DNA of 64,000 nt from NCBI RefSeq assembly GCF_000317555.1, contig NC_019745.1, positions 558,001 to 622,000 on the forward strand, given 5' to 3'. The translations under genes and the position numbers were made by a program. The stretch is from Gloeocapsa sp. PCC 7428. GTDB taxonomy: Bacteria; Cyanobacteriota; Cyanobacteriia; Cyanobacteriales; Chroococcidiopsidaceae. The notes beneath the pieces were generated by a model, which did no database searches, had not been told where the DNA came from, and saw nothing but the letters and a program-made list of their open reading frames with translations. This document shows, piece after piece, positions 55,507 through 64,000 of this stretch; the first letter of the stretch is position 1, and the number at the start of each line of letters is the position of its first letter.

Positions 55507-56436
55507 TCAAAAATCTAACTCATCTTGATTGTCTATATTTTCAACCTGCTTTGTAGACAATCGCCAGCTAGTTGTTGTTTCTACCTGGAGTGAAAGTTCA
55601 GTCATAAGTTCTTTCAGTTCCTTTTGCAGCTTTTGGGTTAAAGTTACCGGAAAATTCAAGGATAATCCATGTTGTTGAGCTACTGTGGCTAATTGCGAGA
55701 ATTCGACTTTTGTTGTTTGGCGCTGCGATCGCGACAATTTTAAATAATCAGTTTCAGAAATTCTCTGAGTTTGCATTGCTGCTTTTAATCGTGTTTCAAT
55801 ATGCTCAACTTCTGAACTTAGTAGCTGTAGCTGTTGCTTAAGTTGCAAATATCGTGCAGCTAAAGAGGTTAAATCTTCTGTCTCAGGATTCGGATACACC
55901 ACTGCTTGCAATTGCAAGAGTTTTTGATGCACCATTGCTAGATAAACAGGGTCCATTTTAGCGTAATTAAGTTGTATATCGCTTAAAGGTCGCTGTCCCC
56001 AATCGCTTGTTTGCTCAGTTTTATCAACGTTTATATGGTACAAAGCTTCTACTAAAGTTTTTAAGGAAAAATTGGGTAATGGCAAAAGGTAATATGGAAT
56101 ATTTTTTGCCATTTCTAAAGTGCAAGTTACATTTTTTGCCTTATTTTTACCAAGAAACTTTAAGTCGTAACTAGCTTGATGAAACACCTTTTCAATTGTA
56201 GGACTACACATGATACTATCGATAAAATTTTCAACAATTTCAGGCTGATCAATTACATCTAAAATAACGACTGTTTTTCCTATTGTGTCACTAGGATCGC
56301 CTAAAACTTGAATCAAAGATAGGCGGGGATTATGAGTATTAAAATCGGCTATTTCTGTATCAACCCATAGAGTTTTTTTATGAGTATATTGCGCAATCAA
56401 AGCATTAATTTCGCTTGCATCTCTTAAATAAAGCAT
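55507..56436 (-). CDS. RNase D-like 3'-5' exonuclease
   Basis: This 309-residue DEDD exonuclease shows the four acidic positions in LWVDTEIADFN (Exo I), VFHQASYDLKFLG (Exo II) and NYAKMDPVYLAMV (Exo III, Tyr-type). It resembles RNase D. The C-terminal 100 residues form a Gln- and Leu-rich coiled coil rather than clear HRDC domains. I chose the ATG at 56,436 (MLYLRDASEI). It is convergent with the M28 peptidase gene. Confidence 0.85.
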   Translation of the reverse strand: MLYLRDASEINALIAQYTHKKTLWVDTEIADFNTHNPRLSLIQVLGDPSDTIGKTVVILDVIDQPEIVENFIDSIMCSPTIEKVFHQASYDLKFLGKNKAKNVTCTLEMAKNIPYYLLPLPNFSLKTLVEALYHINVDKTEQTSDWGQRPLSDIQLNYAKMDPVYLAMVHQKLLQLQAVVYPNPETEDLTSLAARYLQLKQQLQLLSSEVEHIETRLKAAMQTQRISETDYLKLSRSQRQTTKVEFSQLATVAQQHGLSLNFPVTLTQKLQKELKELMTELSLQVETTTSWRLSTKQVENIDNQDELDF

Positions 56437-56624
56437 TAGTAAAATATTAGGCAAAATCAATTATTGTTTTGATTAAATTTATAAAAATAAGTCATTTAAT
56501 CTAAGCGAACCTTACTTTTTTAAAATATGTGTTTAAAATATTTGCGAATACATAAGTATTTGCCCTATTATTAAGTGCATAATTTTCTTCATCATAGCCG
56601 AGTTGTGAAGCTGAATAGCTAATC

Positions 56625-56710
56625 GCCCGTAGGACGTTGAACTCACGGCGTTTCTCACTACCGTGAGTCTGGAGGTGGTTTCCACGTTCCTCTAGGATGT
56701 TTACCAAAAT
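56625..56710 (-). other. Structured relic resembling an IS200/IS605 right end
   Basis: On the minus strand GAGGAACGTGG...CCACCTCC forms one stem. ACTCACGG (56,668-56,661) pairs with CCGTGAGT (56,648-56,641) as a perfect 8-bp hairpin, followed directly by TCAACG. A hairpin just before a TCAA cleavage-like site is how IS200/IS605 right ends and TnpB guide RNAs look. No transposase or tnpB gene is near, so this is at best a relic. The frame 56,501-56,713 over it is not convincing as protein. Confidence 0.35.
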
Positions 56711-56781
56711 CATGCTGGACTACTTGAGCATGAGGGTATGCGCGAAGAATGTACAACCGCTGTGCTACGCCTTAACTTGTT

Positions 56782-57558
56782 TTAGTAAGCACCATTGTTT
56801 TTTGGCATGATGACGACTCCGATTGTTTTCATGATGACCCACAAATCAAGCCAAAAGTTGTGGAATTTGACGTAGTAAAGGTCTATTTGAATTCTGCGAC
56901 TGTACGGAATGTCATTGCGTCCTGAAACTTGCCACAGCCCTGTAATTCCTGGCTTAATCGTCAAAACTTTGTCGATATGGGAGCCATACATATACAGTTC
57001 TTGGGCTACGAGAGGGCGAGGACCAACAACACTCATGTCTCCTTTGAGAACATTCCAAAATTGGGGAAACTCATCGAGACTCGTTAATCGTAAGAAGCGA
57101 CCTATTTTTGTAATTCTTGGGTCTTGCTTTAGCTTGAAATTATCGGCAAATTCTTGCCGAAGATGAGGTGATGTTTCCATCAACTCTACTAACATCTCGT
57201 CGGCGTTCGTTACCATTGTACGGAATTTGATGCATCCAAATGGCTTGTAGTTTTTTCCGACTCGTTCCTGGACGTAAAAAATTGGTCCTTCGGAACTGTA
57301 AGCAATGAGTAATGCTAATAAGAGGTAAACCGGAGAAAACAAAATTAGAACTGATAGCGAGAAGACAATGTCAAATAGCCTTTTAATAAACTCTCGACTG
57401 ACAAAATCAAGCGGTATTTTGATCAACAATTGCTTGGCAAACGTCAAAGCTAACAGCGATCGCAATAACTTGTTTTTATCACTGGGCGATCGCTTCTGAA
57501 GACCAGATTGCACAAAAGCCCGTATTTTTTTGCCTGAGAGGAGCGAATGGGCAGTCAT
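56782..57558 (-). CDS. Polyprenyl-phosphate sugar-1-phosphate transferase (WcaJ/CpsE type)
   Basis: This 258-residue initiating transferase links a sugar phosphate to the lipid carrier for exopolysaccharide assembly. The C-terminal catalytic domain shows the membrane hairpin KRLFDIVFSLSVLILFSPVYL, then CIKFRTMVTNADEM, DPRITKIGRFLRLTSLDEFPQFWNV and GDMSVVGPRP, with GITGLWQVSGRNDIPY near the end. It lacks the long N-terminal membrane region of WcaJ. AAGGAG precedes the ATG at 57,558. A GT4 gene follows upstream on the map, and a second sugar transferase lies at 60,840. Confidence 0.9.
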   Translation of the reverse strand: MTAHSLLSGKKIRAFVQSGLQKRSPSDKNKLLRSLLALTFAKQLLIKIPLDFVSREFIKRLFDIVFSLSVLILFSPVYLLLALLIAYSSEGPIFYVQERVGKNYKPFGCIKFRTMVTNADEMLVELMETSPHLRQEFADNFKLKQDPRITKIGRFLRLTSLDEFPQFWNVLKGDMSVVGPRPLVAQELYMYGSHIDKVLTIKPGITGLWQVSGRNDIPYSRRIQIDLYYVKFHNFWLDLWVIMKTIGVVIMPKNNGAY

Positions 57559-57734
57559 TTTACTCCTTAACAATCCACACCACACTTAGTCCCGATTTTA
57601 AAGCCTGACGACGCCAGATATCGTGAATTTGATCCCAGAATCTTAAATAGGGTTTAAAGATCGGGGATCGGAAAAAAGCAAAAATCCAAAAAAAGTTAAA
57701 CTGAATGGAGCATACGCATAGCTAAGACACTGCG

Positions 57735-58892
57735 TCAACCCGAAACGTGCTGATTTTTTGTACTGTAATCTTGCCATGAGTTTTGTAGAAATGCGAGAAA
57801 CTTCTCGCGAAAGACAGGCGCAGCGAACTGAGTCGCGTGAGTGCGAATCCACTCTGGCTGAAACACTCTTTGATAAGCTTCAAATTTTTCTATTGCTTCC
57901 ATTAACGCTGCTTCGGTTTGGGTTGCAAAAAATATACCAGTTCCTGTATCAGAATATTGCCCAATTGAACGCACTGTTTCTAACGCGCCTCCTGCACCAT
58001 AAGCAATAACTGGAGTACCGCAAGCTTGGGCTTCTACAGGTGCAATGCCAAAATCCTCGCAAGCTGCATAAACGAATGCTTTTGCCGCAGCCATGTACTT
58101 TTCCACAACTTCATTCGGCTGTTCTCCTAGAACTTGAACGTTCGATTGTGCTAATGTGCGAATTTGTTTGAGTTCGGGTCCTGTACCAATCACGACTAAA
58201 GGTTTTTTGAGTTGGTTAAAAGCACGCACAATTAACGATACTTGCTTGTAACTCACCAAACGGGAAACGGTTAAATAAAAGTCTTGCTTTGTCGTTATTA
58301 ACGGAAACCGTTCGATGTTTACTGGTGGGTAAATTACGGTTGCTGGGCGGCGGTAGCAGCGCCAAATGCGGCGTGCGGTGTTTTGTGAATTAGCAACGAA
58401 GTAATCGACGCGATTTGCGCTTAGTGTATCCCACTGGCGCATTCGGTGGAGGAGGTATCGCGTCAAAATTCCAGGTAATCCGCGACCACTACGGCTATTG
58501 CGAAGGTAATCGAAAGTCAGTTCCCAAGCAAAGCGCATGGGAGTATGACAATAGCACACGTGCATTTGATCTGGACTTGTCAAAACTCCTTTAGCAACCG
58601 TATGCGAAGATGAAACAATGACATCGTAGGCACGTAGATCTAACTGTTCAATTGCCAGTGGTAACAGTGGTAAATACTTCTGTACGCCATTGCGGGCAAA
58701 GGGCAAATGCTGCAAGAATGTTGTTCCAATTGCGCGTTGAAACAGATAGCTGTCGGGATTAGTTGATTCAAAGTCGATCAATGCATACAAATCAGCATCA
58801 ATATGCTTGAGGATTTCTTGGACTACGAGTTCTGACCCACCAGTAGCTTTAGGCGTTAGCCACTCATGGACAAGTGCATATTTTAAAGCCAC
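57735..58892 (-). CDS. GT4 glycosyltransferase (exopolysaccharide type)
   Basis: This 385-residue GT-B glycosyltransferase begins ALKYALVHEWLTPKATGGSELVV (GTG start at 58,892), with the glycine-rich acceptor loop of GT4. The donor-binding region includes YLTVSRLVSYKQVSLIVRAFN, VIGTGPELKQI and the EDFGIAPVEAQACGTPVIAYG segment with the E-x7-E motif. It is 176 bp upstream of the sugar-transferase gene on the same strand and probably adds the next sugar of the same polymer. It is divergent from the epimerase gene at 59,072. Confidence 0.9.
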   Translation of the reverse strand: MALKYALVHEWLTPKATGGSELVVQEILKHIDADLYALIDFESTNPDSYLFQRAIGTTFLQHLPFARNGVQKYLPLLPLAIEQLDLRAYDVIVSSSHTVAKGVLTSPDQMHVCYCHTPMRFAWELTFDYLRNSRSGRGLPGILTRYLLHRMRQWDTLSANRVDYFVANSQNTARRIWRCYRRPATVIYPPVNIERFPLITTKQDFYLTVSRLVSYKQVSLIVRAFNQLKKPLVVIGTGPELKQIRTLAQSNVQVLGEQPNEVVEKYMAAAKAFVYAACEDFGIAPVEAQACGTPVIAYGAGGALETVRSIGQYSDTGTGIFFATQTEAALMEAIEKFEAYQRVFQPEWIRTHATQFAAPVFREKFLAFLQNSWQDYSTKNQHVSG

Positions 58893-59071
58893 AGCTATAT
58901 AACTAAAAGTTTGAGATTTGGATAGGCGTTTTGTCGTTGAGTCAAGCTTTTACATATTTTTGCTTAGCAATCGAAGGCATGACGCCATTGCTGAAAAATA
59001 AGTTCCATGCTGATAGCGCAACCTGATAATCTCATAGAAAATGACTTTTGCAGCACAAGGAAGCGAAAACA

Positions 59072-60016
59072 ATGCGAATTTTGGTTATGGGTGGTACGCG
59101 ATTTATTGGCGTGTACCTGACACGAAAACTTGTTGCCCAAGGGCATGAAGTTGTATTGTTTAATCGGGGTAATCGACCGCTTCCCGTCGCAGGCGTCGCG
59201 CAAATTACAGGCGATCGCACCCACGCTGACGATCTCAAAGAAAAACTATCTTCACAAAACTTTGACGTTATTTTTGATAATAACGGGCGGGAACTCAGCG
59301 ATACCCAACCCTTGGCGGAAATCTTTAAAGATCGCGTTCAACATTTTGTTTATATGAGTTCGGCGGGAGTGTATTTACCTTCTGACCAAATGCCACATCA
59401 AGAAGGCGATGCTGTAGACCCCAAAAGCCGCCATCGTGGTAAGCACGAAACGGAAGCTTTTCTTGCTCAACTCGGTATCCCTTTTACGGCGATTCGTCCG
59501 ACTTATATTTATGGTCCGCAAAATTACAATGAGCTAGAAAGCTGGTTTTTTGATCGCATCGTTCGCGATCGCCCGATGCCAATTCCTGGTAATGGATTAC
59601 ATATCACACAATTTGGTCACGTAGACGATCTGGCGCAAGCGATGTGTCAAGTTTTAGGTTCTGCGCAAGCCGTCGGCGAAATTTATAACGTGTCGGGCGA
59701 TCGCTATGTCACATTTGATGGATTAGCCCGTGCGTGTGCTGTGGCGGCTGGCAAATCACCAGAAGCATTAGAAATTGTACATTACGACCCCAAAAAGTTT
59801 GATTTTGGCAAGCGTAAAGCTTTCCCCATGCGCGTACAGCACTTCTTTGCAGCAGTAGATAAAGCAAAAACTCAACTCAACTGGCAACCAAGATACGATC
59901 TCATTTCGGGCTTAAAAGACTCGTTCCACAACGATTATCTCGCATCAGGTCGCGACGCCGCCGATGTTGACTTTTCAACGGATGACGAAATTTTATCGGT
60001 TGCAGGCAATAAATAA
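59072..60016 (+). CDS. NAD-dependent epimerase/dehydratase of the CSP41 type
   Basis: This 314-residue Rossmann protein begins RILVMGGTRFIGVYLTRKLV and matches CSP41-like atypical epimerases, which in chloroplasts bind RNA and in bacteria are often sugar epimerases. Further motifs are FVYMSSAGVYLPSDQ and IRPTYIYGPQNYNE; the usual YxxxK pair is not in canonical form. AAGGAAG precedes the ATG at 59,072. The last 82 bp overlap the 3' end of pgsA on the opposite strand. Confidence 0.85.
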   Translation: MRILVMGGTRFIGVYLTRKLVAQGHEVVLFNRGNRPLPVAGVAQITGDRTHADDLKEKLSSQNFDVIFDNNGRELSDTQPLAEIFKDRVQHFVYMSSAGVYLPSDQMPHQEGDAVDPKSRHRGKHETEAFLAQLGIPFTAIRPTYIYGPQNYNELESWFFDRIVRDRPMPIPGNGLHITQFGHVDDLAQAMCQVLGSAQAVGEIYNVSGDRYVTFDGLARACAVAAGKSPEALEIVHYDPKKFDFGKRKAFPMRVQHFFAAVDKAKTQLNWQPRYDLISGLKDSFHNDYLASGRDAADVDFSTDDEILSVAGNK

Positions 60017-60513
60017 ACCGCACCAGAAATCAGCGTGAGGGCGACAGCAAGCCAAAACGCAATCAGCGAAAGAAATTGCCAAGTAACGGGTAAGGGAGCA
60101 ATCAAAAGTGCGATCGCAGCTATCTGACTCACCGTTTTGAGTTTGCCCCAAAAGTTAGCGCCAGTAATTGCGGTAGTCCCCGTTAAACTAGGAGTCACGC
60201 GCCAGCCTGCTACAGTTAACTCCCGCGCCAAAATCAGAAAGACGCCCCATGCGGGCACTTGTTCTAGTTTAATCAAAGGTAGTAATGGCGCAAGAATGAG
60301 TAGTTTATCGACTAAAGGATCGAGAAATTTACCTAATTCAGTAATTTGATTGAGTCGGCGGGCAAGGTACCCATCAACCCAATCGGTCATTGCTGCGATT
60401 AAAAAAATGCCGACACTCAACCAACGCGTTTGGGGTGTAGGATTTTCTAAGTAATAAAGTAATATTGGCAGTGCTAGTAGGCGCGACAGTGTCACCCAAT
60501 TGGGCAAGGTCAT
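59935..60513 (-). CDS. pgsA: CDP-diacylglycerol-glycerol-3-phosphate phosphatidyltransferase
   Basis: This 192-residue membrane enzyme makes phosphatidylglycerolphosphate, the precursor of phosphatidylglycerol, which is essential for cyanobacterial photosystems. The CDP-alcohol transferase signature DWVDGYLARRLNQITELGKFLDPLVDKLL is present near residues 43-71, with the D-G-x2-A-R-x8-G-x3-D-x3-D spacing. About five hydrophobic segments follow. Its 3' end overlaps the convergent epimerase gene by 82 bp; the overlapping tail (KISSSVEKSTSAASRPDAR) is outside the conserved domain. Confidence 0.92.
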   Translation of the reverse strand: MTLPNWVTLSRLLALPILLYYLENPTPQTRWLSVGIFLIAAMTDWVDGYLARRLNQITELGKFLDPLVDKLLILAPLLPLIKLEQVPAWGVFLILARELTVAGWRVTPSLTGTTAITGANFWGKLKTVSQIAAIALLIAPLPVTWQFLSLIAFWLAVALTLISGAVYLLPATDKISSSVEKSTSAASRPDAR

Positions 60514-60839
60514 GAGCGGGGTAAGGAATTAACGGTCAGGAGTTAGGGTAATATAAAATCCTTGACGATCGCTAGTCAACTAGCGCGTATTGTTACCATA
60601 AAGAACGCGATCGCACATCACAGATTAAGGTCGTTGGTTGTTTTCTCGCCAGATGGAAACTTAAGCTAAATTCCAGAAGCACAACTTTATATAAAGTTTA
60701 TACCTAGTGAATTTACTTGAGTCCTTGATGAAGATTCACTGAAACATCGCTAAAAATGAGGCTACACAAGCTTTGAGCAACTATATTGAAAAGTAGCTTC
60801 CGTAATTCTACTGAAATAGAGTGCAAAGTAATTGTGACG
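60514..60839. other. Divergent intergenic region with small palindrome
   Basis: A 326-bp region between pgsA and a sugar-transferase gene. It contains CGCTAG-TCAA-CTAGCG at 60,570-60,585, which could be a regulator site or a transcript hairpin. No gene is visible. Confidence 0.5.
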
Positions 60840-61493
60840 ATGTTTCAAGCCCAGTCTCCAACAACTAATCTGTTAACATCAGAAATCCACCCTTCCGTTA
60901 ACTCAGTATTTAAACGTTTATTAGATATTACTGGCAGCTTAGTAGGGCTGCTTATTTTAACACTTATATTTATACCCGTGGCGATCGCAATTAAGTTAGA
61001 TAGTCCAGGACCTATTTTCTTTCGCCAAGAACGCTACGGACTCCACGGACGCAAGTTCTACATTCGTAAGTTTCGTTCAATGGTGGTCAATGCTGAACAG
61101 CTAAAATCGCTAGTGAGTAACGAAGCTTCAGGACTGATATTTAAAAACGAACGCGACCCCAGAATAACGCGTGTAGGACGTTTCTTAAGAAGTTCCAGCT
61201 TGGATGAACTACCACAATTTTGGAATGTCTTAGTCGGTGAAATGAGCTTAGTAGGAACTCGACCACCGACAGGTGATGAAGTAGCGCAATACAACGAACG
61301 TCACTGGCAACGATTAAATGTCAGACCTGGTTTAACCGGTGAATGGCAAGTCAGCGGTCGTTCGAGTATCAAGGATTTTGAACAAGTCGTCGATCTCGAT
61401 CTGCGCTACCAAAAGCAATGGCATCCTTTGTACGATCTAGCGATCATTGCTAAAACGATATACGTGATCTTTGCCAAGGTAGGAGCTTGTTAG
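60840..61493 (+). CDS. Sugar transferase (exopolysaccharide initiation)
   Basis: This 217-residue polyprenyl-phosphate sugar-1-phosphate transferase has the membrane hairpin FKRLLDITGSLVGLLILTLIF, then FYIRKFRSMVVNAEQL, DPRITRVGRFLRSSSLDELPQFWNVL, GEMSLVGTRPPTGDEV and GLTGEWQVSGRSSIKDFE. It would start a polysaccharide on undecaprenyl phosphate. I take the ATG at 60,840 (MFQAQSPTT); an upstream TTG at 60,786 would add 18 residues. It is a different paralogue from the one at 56,782, so two polymer systems or specificities may exist. Confidence 0.88.
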   Translation: MFQAQSPTTNLLTSEIHPSVNSVFKRLLDITGSLVGLLILTLIFIPVAIAIKLDSPGPIFFRQERYGLHGRKFYIRKFRSMVVNAEQLKSLVSNEASGLIFKNERDPRITRVGRFLRSSSLDELPQFWNVLVGEMSLVGTRPPTGDEVAQYNERHWQRLNVRPGLTGEWQVSGRSSIKDFEQVVDLDLRYQKQWHPLYDLAIIAKTIYVIFAKVGAC

Positions 61494-61506
61494 AAAGACA
61501 ACACTT

Positions 61507-62502
61507 CTATCCGTGTCGCTGCTGATGCCAACGCCAAGCATGGCTAATGATATCTTTTAAGTCAGAATATTGCGGTTTCCAACCTAAAATTTTCCTCGCT
61601 TTCTCGCTACTACCAACGAGAATTGGAGGATCTCCAGGGCGGCGATCGCTACTTTCAACTTTAATATCTTTACCAGTAACAGTTTTAGCCGTATCAATAA
61701 CCTCTTTCACGGAAAAACCACTACCGTTTCCTAAATTAAAGACTGTCGTCTCCCCTCCTTGCAGTAAATATTCCAAACCTAGGATATGCGCATCGGCAAG
61801 GTCCATGACATGAATATAGTCTCTAATACAAGTTCCATCACTAGTAGGATAATCTGTGCCATAAATTGACACAAATTGGCGTTGACCCAGAGCAGTTTGT
61901 AATACAAGTGGAATCAAGTGCGTCTCTGGGTTATGGTCTTCTCCTAGCAAACCATCCGGATCGGCACCAGCAGCATTGAAGTAGCGAAAACACACCGACT
62001 TTAAACTGTAAGCATGACTAAAGTCACTGAGAATTCTTTCTACCATTAATTTAGTAGCGCCATAAGGATTTATGGGATTTTGCGGATGATCCTCGGTAAT
62101 CGGAATTTGGTGTGGTACACCATAGGTAGCACAAGTAGAGGAAAAAACGAACTTATCTACAGAGGCTGCCAGCATGGCTTCTAGTAGAGTTAAAGTACCG
62201 ATGACATTGTTGCGATAGTATTTCGCCGGTTCGGTTACTGACTCTCCTACATAAGCGTAAGCAGAAAAATGCATCACTGCTGCGATTTTTTTTGTGGCAA
62301 AGAGTTCATCGAGTAGCGCGCGATCGTTCGTATCTCCAACGATTAGCTCTACCTGCAATTTTTCTACCAAATCTTGATGCCCATACACCAAGTTATCAAG
62401 CACTACTACTTCATATCCAGCACGTTGCAGTGCCATTACTGCGTGGGAGCCGATGTAGCCTGCTCCTCCAGTAACTAAAATCGTCTGCTTAACTGGCAGC
62501 AT
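61507..62502 (-). CDS. galE: UDP-glucose 4-epimerase
   Basis: This 331-residue SDR enzyme interconverts UDP-glucose and UDP-galactose. It has TILVTGGAGYIGSHAVMAL at the N terminus, SSTCATYGVP, the catalytic YxxxK in INPYGATKLMVER, and IRDYIHVMDLADAH. Length is typical of bacterial GalE. It is convergent with the sugar-transferase gene, 13 bp between stops, so it likely supplies UDP-galactose for nearby exopolysaccharide genes. The ATG at 62,502 is clear. Confidence 0.93.
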   Translation of the reverse strand: MLPVKQTILVTGGAGYIGSHAVMALQRAGYEVVVLDNLVYGHQDLVEKLQVELIVGDTNDRALLDELFATKKIAAVMHFSAYAYVGESVTEPAKYYRNNVIGTLTLLEAMLAASVDKFVFSSTCATYGVPHQIPITEDHPQNPINPYGATKLMVERILSDFSHAYSLKSVCFRYFNAAGADPDGLLGEDHNPETHLIPLVLQTALGQRQFVSIYGTDYPTSDGTCIRDYIHVMDLADAHILGLEYLLQGGETTVFNLGNGSGFSVKEVIDTAKTVTGKDIKVESSDRRPGDPPILVGSSEKARKILGWKPQYSDLKDIISHAWRWHQQRHG

Positions 62503-62838
62503 TTGTTTTTTGACTTAGCAACTACTCACTACTGGTGCTAAGTATACCTGATACAGTAGTAGCACCTTCTACATTGTACTGAAAGTTGCAAGTTGACTAA
62601 CTGGCTACCAATTTGTAACGCTTCTAACGTTCACGCAATTCAAGCAGAAATTTCAGATAACCTCCGTCGAAGTAGTCCACTGAGGTAAATAAGGTTAATT
62701 TAGCAACCAATACGCTTGCGATTCGCACTCAGATAAGCAGTTGATCGCAGTCAAATTTACTATCCAAAGACAAAGACTACGTCTTTAAAAGTAAATTCTC
62801 TATCTTGTATTAACTATCAGCGTTCAACTGATTGACTT
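62503..62838. other. Intergenic region upstream of galE
   Basis: No gene is visible in about 336 bp. GGTGCTA...TAGCACC arms near 62,533-62,565 could form a hairpin near the galE start. Confidence 0.45.
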
Positions 62839-63360
62839 TCAATATTTTGCTGTAGCTGTTGATTCGTATTGGGTTGCAATAAAGTTTTGCACCACATTTA
62901 ACTCTAAGTACTTACGTTTTACATGAGATGGTAAATGTTTAAAATCTTTAATAACTCTTCTACAATGTGTACTTCCACAACCACATTGCATAACCCAATA
63001 ATCTTCATCCATAGTTGTAGAATAGTCGAAGTATATCTCTTCGCCTGCGCGGATCTGTTTCAACGCTACTAGTTCTACATCATTTTTAATACCAGCATTA
63101 GGATCGCAAGAATGATTGACAAAACGACCTGGAGGTTCTAAATTGACATACAGATTTTTGCCTATTTGTAGTGGATCGCCTTCATATTTCGGAGCTTTTA
63201 AAACCGCTTTATCGAAATCGATAATATCCCCAGTAAATTCTAAGATTTTTTCTCCTAAAGCAATATTTTTTCTGGCGAAAAGTCCTTGACCAAATCTACT
63301 TTTAGCTATGTAGAACTTTTCATTTTTTGCCAAGCGGAAAATTTCAGATAATACTACCAT
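62839..63360 (-). CDS. SET-domain protein (lysine methyltransferase type)
   Basis: This 173-residue protein carries a complete SET domain: SRFGQGLFARKNIALGEKIL, GRFVNHSCDPNAGIKND (the knot-forming NHSC) and EEIYFDYSTT. A cysteine-rich post-SET loop follows (CGCGSTHCRRVI). It therefore probably transfers a methyl group from SAM to a protein lysine. SET proteins are sporadic in bacteria and their targets in cyanobacteria are unknown to me. There is no neighbouring partner, and the gene stands alone. Confidence 0.85.
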   Translation of the reverse strand: MVVLSEIFRLAKNEKFYIAKSRFGQGLFARKNIALGEKILEFTGDIIDFDKAVLKAPKYEGDPLQIGKNLYVNLEPPGRFVNHSCDPNAGIKNDVELVALKQIRAGEEIYFDYSTTMDEDYWVMQCGCGSTHCRRVIKDFKHLPSHVKRKYLELNVVQNFIATQYESTATAKY

Positions 63361-64000
63361 TTTTTATCCAAAAACTATGCTAGTTAGTGTGCAAATTGTT
63401 TTTCAGTCAGCAATGAAAACCTACTTTTCTGTCTTATCTCGGAAATGCCTTATTGATGAATCTATTACAGCTAATAAGTATGCTTTTCGTTTGCATATAC
63501 GGTTTTAAATATCAAAACATACTATTTTTTAAGAATTAATAACATCTAAGAATCTTGAAGATTAAACAAATTATTTCATGCTAATAAAAAATTAGCAGGC
63601 TCGTGTTTCAGCTTTAACAATGTGCTTGACAAAGTATTTTTCGCTGAACAAGGTCAATTTAACGCTATCTTTATTGAGATACAATCGTGAATTCACTGAT
63701 AGGGATTGAACTAAGTAAAAGCTTCGTTCAGTGTATTTACTGTCATTAATAAATATTTATACAAAATACTTAAGAAAACAATCGGCTAAATAAGTGTTTT
63801 GTCTACTTAATCGAGAGCTTATAAGCCAAAATAAACTATTACTATAGATTAGATATCAAAAAAATATTATATAAATTAAAATTAGTAAGTTTCAGATTTT
63901 AACAAATATGCCCCACGTAAAAACAATCGTAATTCTACGGATATCATAATAGTATCAATTACGCATTGTATGAAATTACCGTAAATGTACGGTAGTGAAA
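63361..64000. other. AT-rich terminal region
   Basis: About 640 bp without a convincing gene on either strand. It contains the inverted repeat TACCGTA-AATG-TACGGTA (63,977-63,994), which could be an operator for a gene beyond the window. It is otherwise featureless to me. Confidence 0.5.

Noticed and set aside
56501-56713. A 70-codon protein gene
   Set aside because: The frame runs over the two-hairpin relic and its translation matches no family I know.

Overview
The window is cyanobacterial chromosome. It encodes photosystem I subunit PsaD and a ferrochelatase with the C-terminal chlorophyll-binding (CAB) tail found in oxygenic phototrophs. It also carries the cyanobacteria-specific families DUF2973 and DUF2605, a DICT-domain histidine kinase and a mycosporine-type sunscreen cluster. 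The HIP1 octamer GCGATCGC is very frequent, and intergenic DNA is full of short degenerate tandem repeats and small hairpins. A sunscreen cluster with many sugar-handling and exopolysaccharide genes would suit a desiccation- and UV-exposed unicellular or colonial cyanobacterium, but genus cannot be fixed from the sequence.

Positions 1-11,000 are a nitrogen-scavenging region. The 5' end of urtB and all of urtA (urea ABC uptake) lie on the minus strand behind a textbook NtcA promoter. A minus-strand operon follows (11,001 down to 2,645). It encodes a BMP-type lipoprotein, two permeases, a free-standing allophanate-hydrolase C-terminal domain, a formamidase, a biuret-hydrolase-like enzyme, the double ATPase, a cupin and a second isochorismatase-fold hydrolase. 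The likely logic is import of a small amide or ureide and its stepwise deamination.

Positions 11,400-20,000 hold a 14-blade WD40 STAND NTPase, a DUF29 pseudogene, an SPFH/ribbon-helix-helix pair, hemH and a decayed IS982-family element. Positions 20,100-32,700 hold a GH65 phosphorylase/beta-phosphoglucomutase fusion, then the mycosporine cluster (cyclitol synthase, O-methyltransferase, ATP-grasp ligase, plus an unusual second methyltransferase-fold protein). An IolE-like protein, a UGT-type glycosyltransferase and a GH1 beta-glucosidase follow.

Positions 32,700-46,300 hold DUF2973 and DUF2605 proteins, thrS, a 1,062-residue membrane-tethered repeat protein, purB, a DUF4126 protein, an NmrA-type reductase, a second copy of the same IS and a glycogen-debranching-type enzyme. 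Positions 46,700-63,400 hold glycosyltransferases, a DICT histidine kinase, psaD, trpE, an MHYT protein, a PhzF protein, an M28 peptidase, an RNase D-like exonuclease, two undecaprenyl-phosphate sugar transferases, a CSP41-like epimerase, pgsA, galE and a SET-domain protein.

The most unusual items are the ureide/biuret operon, the mycosporine cluster with its atypical methyltransferase-fold partner, a 43-bp hairpin element found in the mysA tail and inside both IS copies, an IS-truncated CAB gene fragment, and the repeat protein.
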